DNA of 64,000 nt from Marthasterias glacialis (lineage: Eukaryota > Echinodermata > Asteroidea > Forcipulatida > Asteriidae): assembly GCA_911728455.2 (NCBI GenBank), contig OU452227.1:24243414-24307413 (forward strand), read 5' to 3'. The position numbers were made by a program, and so were the translations under genes. Shown here piece by piece: positions 35,635-47,600 of this stretch. Each line of letters starts with the position of its first letter. Position 1 is the first letter of the stretch. Below the pieces are notes generated by a model. It saw only the letters and a program-made list of their open reading frames with translations. It had not been told where the DNA came from and ran no database searches.

Positions 35635-38600
35635 GTAAGTTAAGGAAGATTATTCCTTGAAGATGTGGGTCTGATAAGAAGCTACATGTATACTAAGTAC
35701 TTAAAGACAAGTTACAGTATACAATTATTAGAAGGTCCATAACACATGTTTATCAGGAGCTTAGTCAGATACACTGCTGATTGATGATGTTGGGGGGGGG
35801 GGAACAATGCCATCAAAGGTGGGGATTTTACAGAGTGCAAACAGGCTCGGCAATTGCCCAGGTGATAGAGTTGGAGTGACTAAGAACTCCCAAAAAATTC
35901 ATACAAAAGTACTTGATGGAAACTGTGTGTTAATGCATAGGCCCTTTCCATGTTCCTCACCCAACACTACCATGATAACCAATGGGTGACGCTGCCTCAG
36001 AAGATCATTTCAAGGCAGCTATAAAACCAAGACACAAAATGCGGTGAAAGTGACAAATTATACAGGCCTATTCCTAACGAGCTTTATTTTATTTTATTTT
36101 TGTTTGTGGTTTATGAAAGTATTACAAAAAGTCCACTCGTCATACCCAATTGGTTTTCATCGTTTTTAAATGCAATTTTCAGAGTCTGGTCATTGGGGTG
36201 CTTGTGTATGGCATAGTTAAGTGCTCCACGGGATTTAAGGGTAGCTGCTGACCTGCTTGCATTTTGCAGCACGTACATTAACAGTGTGTTTGTGAATGAA
36301 ATGAGCAGCAACATTTCTAATGCTTACATTACATTCATTATCACCCACCCAATATTTCTGGATGCATTGTAGTCTTCAGGACCCATAACTCTGTTTCCTG
36401 TAAGCGAAAAAAATCTGACAGAAACAATGTAAGGAAAGAACTGTCTTTGCCTACACAGCTAGTGCAGAAATTCGGCACTTACCCTGTAAGAGGATAATGG
36501 TGACCGCAAAATGCAGAATTCTGCAGTAAGCTGGCTTATGAATTGGGCCCAGAAGTTGATCAAGAGGTGCTTTTACTGGGGAAGATGGGGAAGGGGGGAA
36601 GTGCCCATCCATATATCCCTTGATCTGCCACTGAAAAGTACTGAATATTTTTCTTGCAATACACAAAGAATGTACATGTATGTATGTCACACAGCCAATA
36701 ATCATTGAAGATCCTTTCACAGATACTGTAATTTGACTGGGTCAGTGACAGTGTGTCATAAATATTAAAAATGCTGACTCTTTTTTCGGGGGTTGTCGCA
36801 GAGAATGAGGAGCTTTATGATTTTGTCAGTCTCGGTACCCATTACATCACCGACAACGTAGGATGAGTTATACATTGCTGGTATTATTCAAACAGGATGA
36901 GTGATGGTTTCTCGGTGATTTGTCCATTATGGCAGGGGGTGTCATTGGCCGAAATGTCAGGTTGAATCGTCATAGGGTGATGATACTCTGTCAAAATTAT
37001 TCATTGATGACCAGTTATATTTTTCCAAGCAGAGGAGAATTGCCCAAGGATGATTTTATTGATAAGATCCTTGATTCTGGGGAATATTTATTCTTTGGCA
37101 ACCATGGCAGTAAACACCTTCCTTTTCTTCAGTTTAGAAGGTAAAAATAAAATTGTAATGGTTTACATTTTTTTACCTCGCTTAAATGGAAAGCACATTA
37201 CTTGCCATTTATAATTCAAAGTTCAAAGTGAGTACAAATTACAAGTAAAGTTGTAAACATTTTTATTCCCAATATATCATCTCTGAAACACATAAATGTT
37301 TACAGGGGCAACTCCTTAAACAAATTTTAAATTATGAAATTCATGGCAACCTTGTTTGGAAGATCTTCAAGACACAAGAAATATGATCTACATACAGTAT
37401 GCAGATTTCTTGTAAAGTCAGAAAGGATCGAGTGATCATTTTTCAAGTTCCACGAATATATAATTTATTTAAAGCAAAACAAATGCAAAGTTTTGATATG
37501 AAGGGATTGCATTGTATAATCAGTCATTGAAACAAAACATGTCATCTTTTTCCAGAATGTTTGGTGCTATCTGACACTTCACTCCGTATAAAGTCAAAAC
37601 ACAAATCAACTTGACTAGCCAGGTCAAAGCCTCGGTAAACACGAACAGACAAATCCATGCTCATATAAGCACCCAAGCCCTAGGATTGTGGTTGTCATTC
37701 AAGCAGAAATTTAATTAGTGATTTTTTTTTATTAGAACAGTTGACTCTAATAAGCCAGGCCACAACAACTGTCACAACCGCATTGAGGAGTACCAGATGT
37801 GGCAATTTGTGGTCACATCATTGGCTTTTGTGGTTATATGACCAAATGCGGAGCAATTATTTTTGTGTTTTGTTTATTTTTATGATAGGGGGGCCTATGT
37901 ATACGAAATTCAATATTTTTTATTTTGAATCGTAAGTATGACTTTCAGTAACCGGAAATTTCCAAACCCTTCAAATCAAAGAGTTTAATATAATTTTACT
38001 AAGTTTACCAAAGAGGTATCGTATTTTAATTCAAAAAGAGTACAGCTCTCCAAGGTTGTTGTTGTCGTTGTACATTATCTTGATTCAAAGACATTAAGTA
38101 TTGGAAAAGAACAATAATACATAATATAAAAAAGTAACTCAACAAAATGCATACGTATTTTAAACCAAACTGTAAGCACTTTTATTTTAATGAAATAAAT
38201 TTCCAGGGGGGCAGTTTAGTTGTGTTTCTTGTGAAAACCAGAGCACTGGAAGGAACAAACCCCAAACCAAGACTGTTTCATCCCTTTAAGTCACTGTGTC
38301 TAACTGAGGCCCTGACTAATTTTTACTGAAGTACAAGAGATAATTGCTTTCACACCCAGTTGCCTTAATGTCCTTGAAACTATCAAATATAAAGGAGAAA
38401 ACAAGTCTATAGAAAAACAGATTCTTCACTGATGACAAAGTGTCTTGCTTATCGAAAAATGAAGGAGAACATTTGTATTTTATACAGCTGTATGTATGAT
38501 GCTCAACCAGTCGTGATAAAAAAGCAAAAATTGTTAATCTTGACACTTTCTTTTGTAGATTTGAGACTACTTCAAATCTTCCTAAAAAAATATTTCTGTT

Positions 38601-41600
38601 TGAAATACACTGTACTGTCTTGTGTGAGAAAATTGTTCAGACTTTTGGTCATAACCTTGCATCCAAAAGTAATAGCTCTTAAGTTGGGGATGACTGTCAT
38701 CTTGTAGTTCTTAGAAAGGGGTGATCTAACCGCAAAATTTGCCACATCTATGCATCTGTCATCCCAACAACAAAAATTGAACGGGGGAAAAAAAACCTTT
38801 GATAATCACTTAAGGGATGACTGGACGAGGTGTGTGCAGTGATGCATGGTGTTAAAGGATCATTGCTGTTATAATAGGGTCTTACCTTACTCTATAACAT
38901 TGAGGTGCATAGCTTTGGACAAGAGTCTCGTATGGCATTGTTTTGTCAGGGTCACATGACACTCCACTAATGTACTGAAAAGATGACTTAAAAGTGATTA
39001 AATCCAGTGTTGTTTAAATTCAAATTTATCTAGACCTATATCTCTTTATCTCTTCCTTTTAGCAAGAGAAAGATATCTGGCAATGTGCAGCTGTTGTTTA
39101 TTTTTTGTTTAACTCTCTAATTCCAACAAATAAAATAGACCCGTGAAATAGTAATTGTTTGACTCTTTTTGAGGACTTGGTCGCTCTGAGAAGATTGGTT
39201 TGAGATAGTAACATGGTGAAAAGTTGGCAACAAAAACATCTTTTAAAATGATTGTGGTACGTTTGTAGCGTGTCATGGCCGAGCGGTCTAGTGCACCTGA
39301 CTCAAGTTCTGGTGGTCAAGTCATCAGGGTGTGGGTTCAAATCCAGGTCATAACACTTGTGTCCTTTGAGCAAGTGCTTTACTTCAATTGCTTCTCTCTC
39401 TTCACCCAGGGGTATGAATGGGTACCTGCGAGGGTAGAGATTGATTTTGTGTTTAAAAAAACCTTCGGAGCACCACGGCAGCTCGGGGCTGTATACTCCC
39501 CAGGGAGCTGAGAAAGATTACAAGAATGTAATTGGCCCAATGACCAGGGCAATAATGTAAAGTGCATTGAGATGTTATTGTGAAATACGCTATCTAAGAA
39601 CTAGTTGTTATTATCACCTGCAGGGTTTGCCTCTTGTCACCAGGCACACTCCGTGGTTTAGAGGTTAAGATATCTGCTCTAGAATAGCGGAAGTCTTGGG
39701 TTCAAATCCCAGCGGAGTTGCCTGTAGATATGGTTTTTTTCCTGCAGGAGTTGGAAAGCACTGAGTATACATGAGAAATTTACCTAAAAATCATGTACAG
39801 AGGAATGTCTTTCATAGAGATGACAATCAACTGCTTCAAAAAAAAATATTTCTCCAAACTTAGTAAGAACAAAAAATACAGCAACCAAAATTCAATGTTT
39901 TTGAACTTTTTTTCTAAAATTATCAACAGATAATAATGTAGTTTTTGCACTACAGCCTTTTTAATACCTGTCATTTCCCTTTCAAAGTGCCACAAAGTTT
40001 GAAAACTCTTTGAGGAGGTGGTAAGTTTGTATTCACATTTGAAGAATGTAATTGCATCTTTTATTTAGTTTGTCACTTTCTTGCAGTGTTATTTCAAAGT
40101 TTGTTACTTTGAGGAGTGGTTTTGCACAACCCAGCCCTATATCACTGCACCCGCTTCCCCCACCACACACCCTGCTTTTACACCTGTCCAAAAGTCAAAA
40201 GACAACAAAGAAAGCAAACAAACAGAATGGGGCAGATTTAATTTGATTCTGATAATACTTGATAGTCACACCCTGTCCTTCGCCACCATGCCAAGCATTA
40301 TGCCTGCACCGTCGAACCCCATCAATAATTCACCATCATGATATCCGCATCGACACGAGGCGCAAATAAATCTACTTAAAGATTCGGTCTCATCATGCAT
40401 ACATGCACGGCGGCTCGGCTGGATAATACATGAAACTTTGTCACTTTGACTCCGCTAGTCATCGTTTTTGATGCCGTCGCACTCCGCTGCCCCCACACAC
40501 CCATCAATATTAGAATGTATATTCTGGCACGGCATAAATCAGGGTGCATCAAAATGCAACAATCAGGAATTCCAACAATCATTTTGCCATTAAAGTCCCA
40601 TAATTTGTGAGTTTTCATGCGCAGAAGTGGGTGACAGACCCTCATTTCAGGGGGTAAGGCTCAAAGAAAGAAGTGGGAGATAGAGCTATAAAGGAGTGAA
40701 GTTGGCGGGTAGGAGATAAAGCTATAAAGGAGAGAAGTTGGCGGGCTTTCTTGCCATTGATGATTAACCATTGATTGCTTTGTTAATGAGATGCAGCCTG
40801 TCTGCTCACTGGAGGGTTCTGCAATTCCCCATTGAGTGGCCTCACTGTAATTACTAGTCAGGAGTCCTCACGCTTTTTTTTTCTTGGTCATTTTTCTCCC
40901 GGTTGCCGACCACGCCGACACGATGCCTGACTCGGCCAACTTGTGTTTGCTGAATCATAACTCTGTGCATGCTGTAATGGCACCTGAACTGCAGAAGTGG
41001 AAACCCTACTTTGAGAAAGTAAGTATAAGTTTTTAAACTTTCATAAAAAGGGTAGATTATTCCTCAACTTGTGTTGTTTTTTCCCTCCTCGTTTTTTTCT
41101 TAAATGTTGTCGTCCAGTTGAAGTACAGGCGAGGAGTTGAATACTTTCCAGCAGGGCATTTTGTATTTTTAGATAGATTGGTTTCATTTTTGACCAAAAG
41201 ATCATAAGGTGTACAGTGTGGTTGAAGATTCTACTGATGCTTTTTCCCCGTTTGTTTAAATGTTGTATTTGGGGAGATGAACTGCTGGGCAGTCTGAAAA
41301 ACCTGCATTTTGTGATATAGACGTCAAGCCACTGTTTGAAACATTTTAAATGTCTGCTTAGTGCTTACCTTTTATCCATTGTGACAGTCTGGGCTCTGTT
41401 GTAAGAGATTATGACATGTGTATTAATTATTTCACAAAAGAGAATCAGGTTTTCAGTTTTCAGGTTTTAATGACAAACTCCTGCTCAGATAACAAACTCG
41501 GGAGCTTTGAAATGAAACCAAGAATTGGACCTTCTTTTGATGTGTGATGTTTCAGCCAATCGTGTGTTTACATCATAGATGTGCTCATGAATATGTGTGT

Positions 41601-44600
41601 ACAGGCTTCATTATCATAGATATTCATAAAATAGCAATACATCAGTAACTTTGGCTTGTAAGACTTAAAGTTTGCCGGGTTCCATTTTTTCTACCCCATA
41701 TTGATAAAATTTAACTTTTTTTCTTCTTTTTTTTTCCTCAAGTTTCTCAGAATTATTTGTACCAAAATTGATTTTAAGTTATCAGAGTTGTTGTACTTTT
41801 TGTTTAAAAATGAACGACATTTTTTGTGGAAATTGTATCAGATTAATGCACATCCTACATATGATATCAAAACTGTAACAAGACCCTAGAGAAGAAAAGG
41901 TACATGTAACTGTACATGTAGCAACAAGGTTGGACTGAGAGTGCATCCCCAATGGCTACGGCTACTAGACAATTATTTGTAGAACCTCAGGTAGCAATGG
42001 AAGCAATTCTCTCCATGCCCTGATCCTTGCCTTGGTGTCCCTTGAAATGTTCCAATGGAAATTCCAATTTCCTTCACAGAACTTCCCCTTTTGTAAGGAA
42101 GATTGCCTTGCCCTCAGAGGAGGGAAGTATCGGGCCCTGAACCTACAAAAACCATAAGTAGGAAAAGTGATGAGCATTTAAGAAACAGATAAAACATGAG
42201 ACATTTTAAAGGTAGGGTCATACTTTTGTAATGACCCCGAAAGAAATTGTGTAACTTATATCCGAAAGCCTACTTGTTATAAAGATGGTAATGGTAGTAA
42301 GCAACCTGCGAAATTGTTTCATCCAAAGTGCCCCCATTGATTGAAAATCAATAAAAGTATGTCAAAAAATTTGAATCTTCAAAGATCGCCTACATGCGAC
42401 TCCTGGAAATTCCAGTGGTGTCCATTTGAATGCTGCCCTCATGGCCAGAGGAGTTGTTGGTACTCGCTGTCACCTCGCTAAACGTGGATGGATTCGATGT
42501 CCTTGATGAAAATACTGTGACTGTTATTTTTTGATATTTTATCAATAAGTAGGCACTGTATTCAACTGAAACTTTCAGGTGACTTTTATTGTATCTTTCT
42601 TGATAAGTTTGCCTATAAATCAGCAGTACGTTGACAAAAACCAATTGATGACCCTACCTTTAAATGGAACAGTTGAATGAATGTACACTTTCAAAAGCCA
42701 ACAATGTAACATTCCTTTATATACTCAGATAATTTCACTATTTTGGGAAGGGTGTGATTACCCAAATGACTACATTAAGTTGTTATTGCTGTGTACCTAA
42801 GCTTGATTAACAATCAAAAAGCACCTCTTGGGTAAGAAATGGATCTTGGAAAGGTCATTTAAGATGGACATTTTCTCTTGGAGTGTCACTTCCTAAATAC
42901 TAGATGACTGGCAAAGGTTAAGTGGACAGGTTGACATTAAGAACGTGACAAAGTCTTGCCAGTGGCATCATGAAACGTCCAAAGTTCAAAACGATTTCCA
43001 TATTTCTTCCCCATGGGCAGTCAATCTATTCTGGTCATGGCTTCTTGTTTTGTATTGTTTTGAATCGTGCTTTGGTGCAGTGTACATCAATGATAATTAA
43101 AAAACAATATTACTATCAACTTCATGAATATTGGAAAATTTCACTGCATGTAAAAAAAGTTCTTGTAAAAATTAATTTTTCATTGTGCTCTACTTGAGCA
43201 ATTTCATGTGAAAGTTTGACATTTCTTTGACTTGACATTGATCTATCCATGAGCCACATACACACTGAGCCCTGCAAATTATAACATGACACCCCAATTC
43301 AAGGAGGTCATTTTCATAGTTATCACATTGTGCCAAGAGAAACATTTTTAAGCCTTGCATTTAAAAGTCATTGTCACTCAAACATTCAACAACAAAAAAC
43401 TACGATCAAACCAAGCTTCTTTTTCGACAGATAAAATAGAACTTGCAAATAAATGAAAGTTTTGTGTTCAACTAATTTAAACTTCATACATGTTCATAAG
43501 CAGGGTATGGACTTTTCCTATGATGTTTGTGAGATATTGCTTCTCTGTGGCAAACACTTGGCACACTGCAGTGTTTTCCCTGCTCATTCAAACATGAAGC
43601 GTCCCACCTCGCTCAATTTTGCCAGTATCACCACCTTGCTGTGAAGTTTTACTATAAAAGCACTAACCGAAAAATGTTCACTTTGTGTCATCTACAAGTT
43701 TTTTCCTTGACCTCCATATATCAAGAACTCACAATCTAAATGTATAGATGGGGTCATCACGCATTTCTGTGAGTGCTACATTATTGTCAGTTTGCAGGCG
43801 GTGTAAATGTTGCTTCAGTCATCAGGCAAGCTACTGCACTGACAGGTCATATGGGAAATTTTCCTTTAAATTTTCTTTAAAAAAAAAACAGCGTAAAAAG
43901 ACAAAATGACTGCGTTAATCCGCATATGTGTACCCTGTGCATCCGCCTGCTTAAGCATGTACTTTTAAAATCCTCCCAACCATGAGTCAGCTAAACTGAA
44001 TTCTGCTAAAGTTTCTGCATCATTAAATATGCATGGATCTCTGATGAACCGCTCACTTGATTCATGAAATCACCACCACACCTCCTCCACATGCCCACTG
44101 CAACTTCAAGGTCGGCAAAAACCTATTTATACAACATTCCTCTTAAGCAGATACATGTACAATCCCCCTCCCTCCCCCTTTCCTTCTTTTAGGACTGTAT
44201 ATACTGTTTCAAGATGTGGGTCAGACAGAGGAAGAGACGATTGGGTTACCAAACTTCATCAGCTAAGGTGCTAGTGTGGAAAGCTAGACGGGTGGTGTAG
44301 CTTGACTCATGATTGATGACTCCTCACTGATGGTTAATCTATCACCATGAAGTCTGTACTATCCCCAGGATCACTTGGAGTTTGGGGTTTGCATGGTTTC
44401 AAAAGAGGGTCTAGGATACGTTGATTGAAGGAATTGTACCAGAAGTGTTTGCATTGAATTGCTGTAGTTTATTCAGTTCTGGCAACCATCCATAGTCTTA
44501 TCATGGATGGTCTAATCATATATCTATTAAGAACATGCGTACACTGAATCACATGATGAATGGATCCAAAACACTGAGTACCAACCATGAAACTCACTCT

Positions 44601-47600
44601 GTGCGTCTTATGTCACAGATTCTCTGTTGGATTTCCTTTACAACAAACGGTTATGTTTATTATACAGGGACCAGACTAAATTCCTTCCAGCCTCAGTTTG
44701 GTTCCAATGATTCACATGGCATAAAACCAATACATCTTCAACATGATAAAGGTCTAAACACATAATTTATTATGGTCAATTTTTAAAAGTCCAAATCCAG
44801 ACAGTCCAAGTCTGAAACAAAGTCCAAGTCAAGACAGTCCAAGTTTGAGACAAAGTCCAAATCCAAACAGTCTAAGTTTGAGACAAAGTCCAAATCCAGA
44901 CTGTCTAAGTTTGAGACAAATCCAAATCCAGACAGTCCAAGTTTGAAACAAAGTCCAAATCCAGACAGTCCAAGTTTGAAACAAAGTCAAAATCCAGACA
45001 GCCCAAGTTTGAAACAAAGTCCAAATCCAGACAGTCCAAGTTTGAGACAAAGTCCAAATTCAGACAGTCCGAGTTTGAGACAAAGTCCAAAACCAGACAG
45101 TCCAAGTTTCAGACAAAGTCCAAATCCAGACAGTCCAAGTCTGAAACAAAGTCCAAATCAAGACAGTCCAAGTTTGAAACAAAGTCCAAATCAAGAAAGT
45201 CCAAGTTTGAAACAAAGTCCAAATCCCCAGTCCAAGTCTGAAACAAAGTCCAAATCCAGACAGTCCAAGTTTGCGACAAAGTCCAAATCCAGACAGTCCA
45301 AGTTTGAAACAAAGTCCAAATCCAGACAGTCCAAGTTTGAAACAAAGTCCAAATCCAGACAGTCCAAGTTTGAAAAAAAGTCCAAATCCAGACAGTCCAA
45401 GTTTGAAACAAAGTCCAAATCCAGACAGCCCAAGTGTGAAACAAAGTCCAAATCCAGACAGTCCAAGTTTGAGACAAAGTCCAAATCCAGACAGTCCAAG
45501 TGTGAAACAAAGTCCAAATCCAGACAGTCCAAGTTTGAAACAAAGTCCAAATCCAGACAACCCAAGTTTGAAACAAAGTCCAAATCCAGACAGTCCAAAT
45601 TTGAAACAAAGTCCAAATCCAGACAGTCCAAGTTTAAAACAAAGTCCAAATCAAAACAGTCAAAGTCTGAAACAAAGTCCAAATCAAGACAGTCCAAGTT
45701 TGAAACAAAGTCCAAATCCAGACAGTCCAAGTTTGAAACAAAGTCCAAATCCAGACAACCCAAGTTTGAAACAAAGTCCAAATCCAGACAGTCCAGGTTT
45801 GAGACAAAGTCCAAATTCAGAGAGTCCGAGTTTGAGACAAAGTCCAAATCCAGACAGTCCGAGTTTGAGACAAAGTCCAAATCCAGACAGTCCAAGTCTG
45901 AAACAAAGTCCAAATCCAGACAGTCCAAGTTTGAAACAAATTCCAAATCAAGAAAGTCCGAGTTTGAAACAAAGTCCAAATCCCCAGTCCAAGTTTGAAA
46001 CAAAGTCCAAATCAAGAAAGTCCAAGTTTGAAACAAAGTCCAAATCCCCAGTCCAAGTTTGAAACAAAGTCCAAATCCAGACAGTCCAAGTTTGAGACAA
46101 AGTCCAAATCCAGACAGTCCAAGTTTGAAAAAAGTCCAAATCCAGACAGTCCAAGTTTGAAACAAAGTCCAAATACAGACAGTCCAAGTTTGAAACAAAG
46201 TCCAAATCCAGACAGTCCAAGTTTGAAACAAAGTCCAAATCCAGACAGTCCAAATTTGAAACAAAGTCCAAATCCAGACAGTCCAAGTTTAAAACAAAGT
46301 CCAAATCAAAACAGTCAAAGTCTGAAACAAAGTCCAAATCAAGACAGTCCAAGTTTGAAAAAAAGTCAAAATCCAGACAGTCCAAGTTTGAAAAAAAGTC
46401 AAAATCCAGACAGTCCAAGTTTGAAACAAAGTCCAAATCCAGACAGTCCAGGTTTGAGACAAAGTCCAAATCCAGACAGTCCAAGTTTGAAACAAAGTCC
46501 AAATCCAGACAGTCCAAGTCTGAAACAAAGTCCAAATCAAGACAGTCCAAGTTTGAAAAAAAGTCCAAATCCAGACAGTCCAAGTTTGAAAAAAAGTCCA
46601 AATCCAGACAGTCCAAGTTTGAAACAAAGTCCAAATCCAGACAGTCCAGGTTTGAGACAAAGTCCAAATCCAGACAGTCCAAGTTTGAAACAAAGTCCAA
46701 ATCCAGACAGTCCAAGTTTGAAACAAAGTCCAAATCCAGACTGTCCAAGTTTGAAAAAAAGTCCAAATCCAGACAGTCCAAGTTTGAAAAAAAGTCCAAA
46801 TCCAGACAGTCCAAGTTTGAAACAAAGTCCAAATCCAGACAGTCCAAGTTTGAAACAAAGTCCAAATCCAGACTGTCCAAGTTTGAAACAAAGTCCAAAT
46901 CCAGACAGCCCAAGTTTGAAACAAAGTCCAAATCCGGACAGTCCAAGTTTGAAACAAAGTCCAAATCCGGACAGTCCAAGTTTGAAACAAAGTCCAAATC
47001 TGGACAGCCCAAGTTTGAAACAAAGTCCAAATCCAGACAGTCCAGGTTTGAGACAAAGTCCAAATCCAGACAGTCCAAGTTTGAAACAAAGTCCAAATCC
47101 GGACAGTCCAAGTTTGAAACAAAGTCCAAATCTGGACAGCCCAAGTTTGAAACAAAGTCCAAATCCAGACAGTCCAAGTTTGAAACAAAGTCCAAATCCA
47201 GACAGTCCAAGTTTGAAAAAAAGTCCAAATCCAGACAGTCCAAGTTTGAAAAAAAGTCCAAATCCAGACAGTAATATGTAGCACATGTAGCAATGTTTGA
47301 TATGTGTACAAATATCTGTATGTACAGGTGTCACAACTTGTAATAAATGTGTTGTATGAAGCAATTTGTAAGAAATTTGTACAGCAGATACATTATGTAG
47401 CAACTGGCAAGAGATGTGTATGGGTACATATGTGGCAAGTAATGTTTTGTGATTAATCAGAGTTTTTCTAAATACCAAAGTCTTATTTTGAAATAAGAAG
47501 GTGAAGAGAAGATAAATATAGTTTTGAAAACATTTTTTAAAAAGTAAATTTTTAAACTTTTGATTTGTCTTTTATCTGATCATGACATTATTGGCATACT

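Larger units (their letters stand above)
35635..40994. other. RHBDL-like intron 1
   Basis: 5.4 kb. Contains SINE copy B (39268-39615), a second-family SINE (39643-39780), a possible cassette exon (37033-37140, see rejected list), a two-copy 37-bp repeat at about 40660-40740 and a unique GC-moderate block at 40380-40660 that could be regulatory. Confidence 0.5.

Noticed and set aside
37033-37140. 108-nt exon-like segment in RHBDL intron 1 with acceptor TTTTTCCAAGCAG and donor AGAAG|GTAAAA
   Set aside because: Read from the phase-0 end of exon 1 it gives a TGA after six codons. A poison exon is possible but there is no direct support.
39653-39718. tRNA-Ser(AGA)-like cloverleaf
   Set aside because: A true tRNA-Ser has a long variable arm, absent here, and the downstream sequence is shared with 59113-59235, so it is a SINE head.
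44943-47478. Long open frames (up to 437 codons) on both strands
   Set aside because: They are translations of the 33-bp minisatellite; open frames appear in five frames at once and no splice signals or family features exist.
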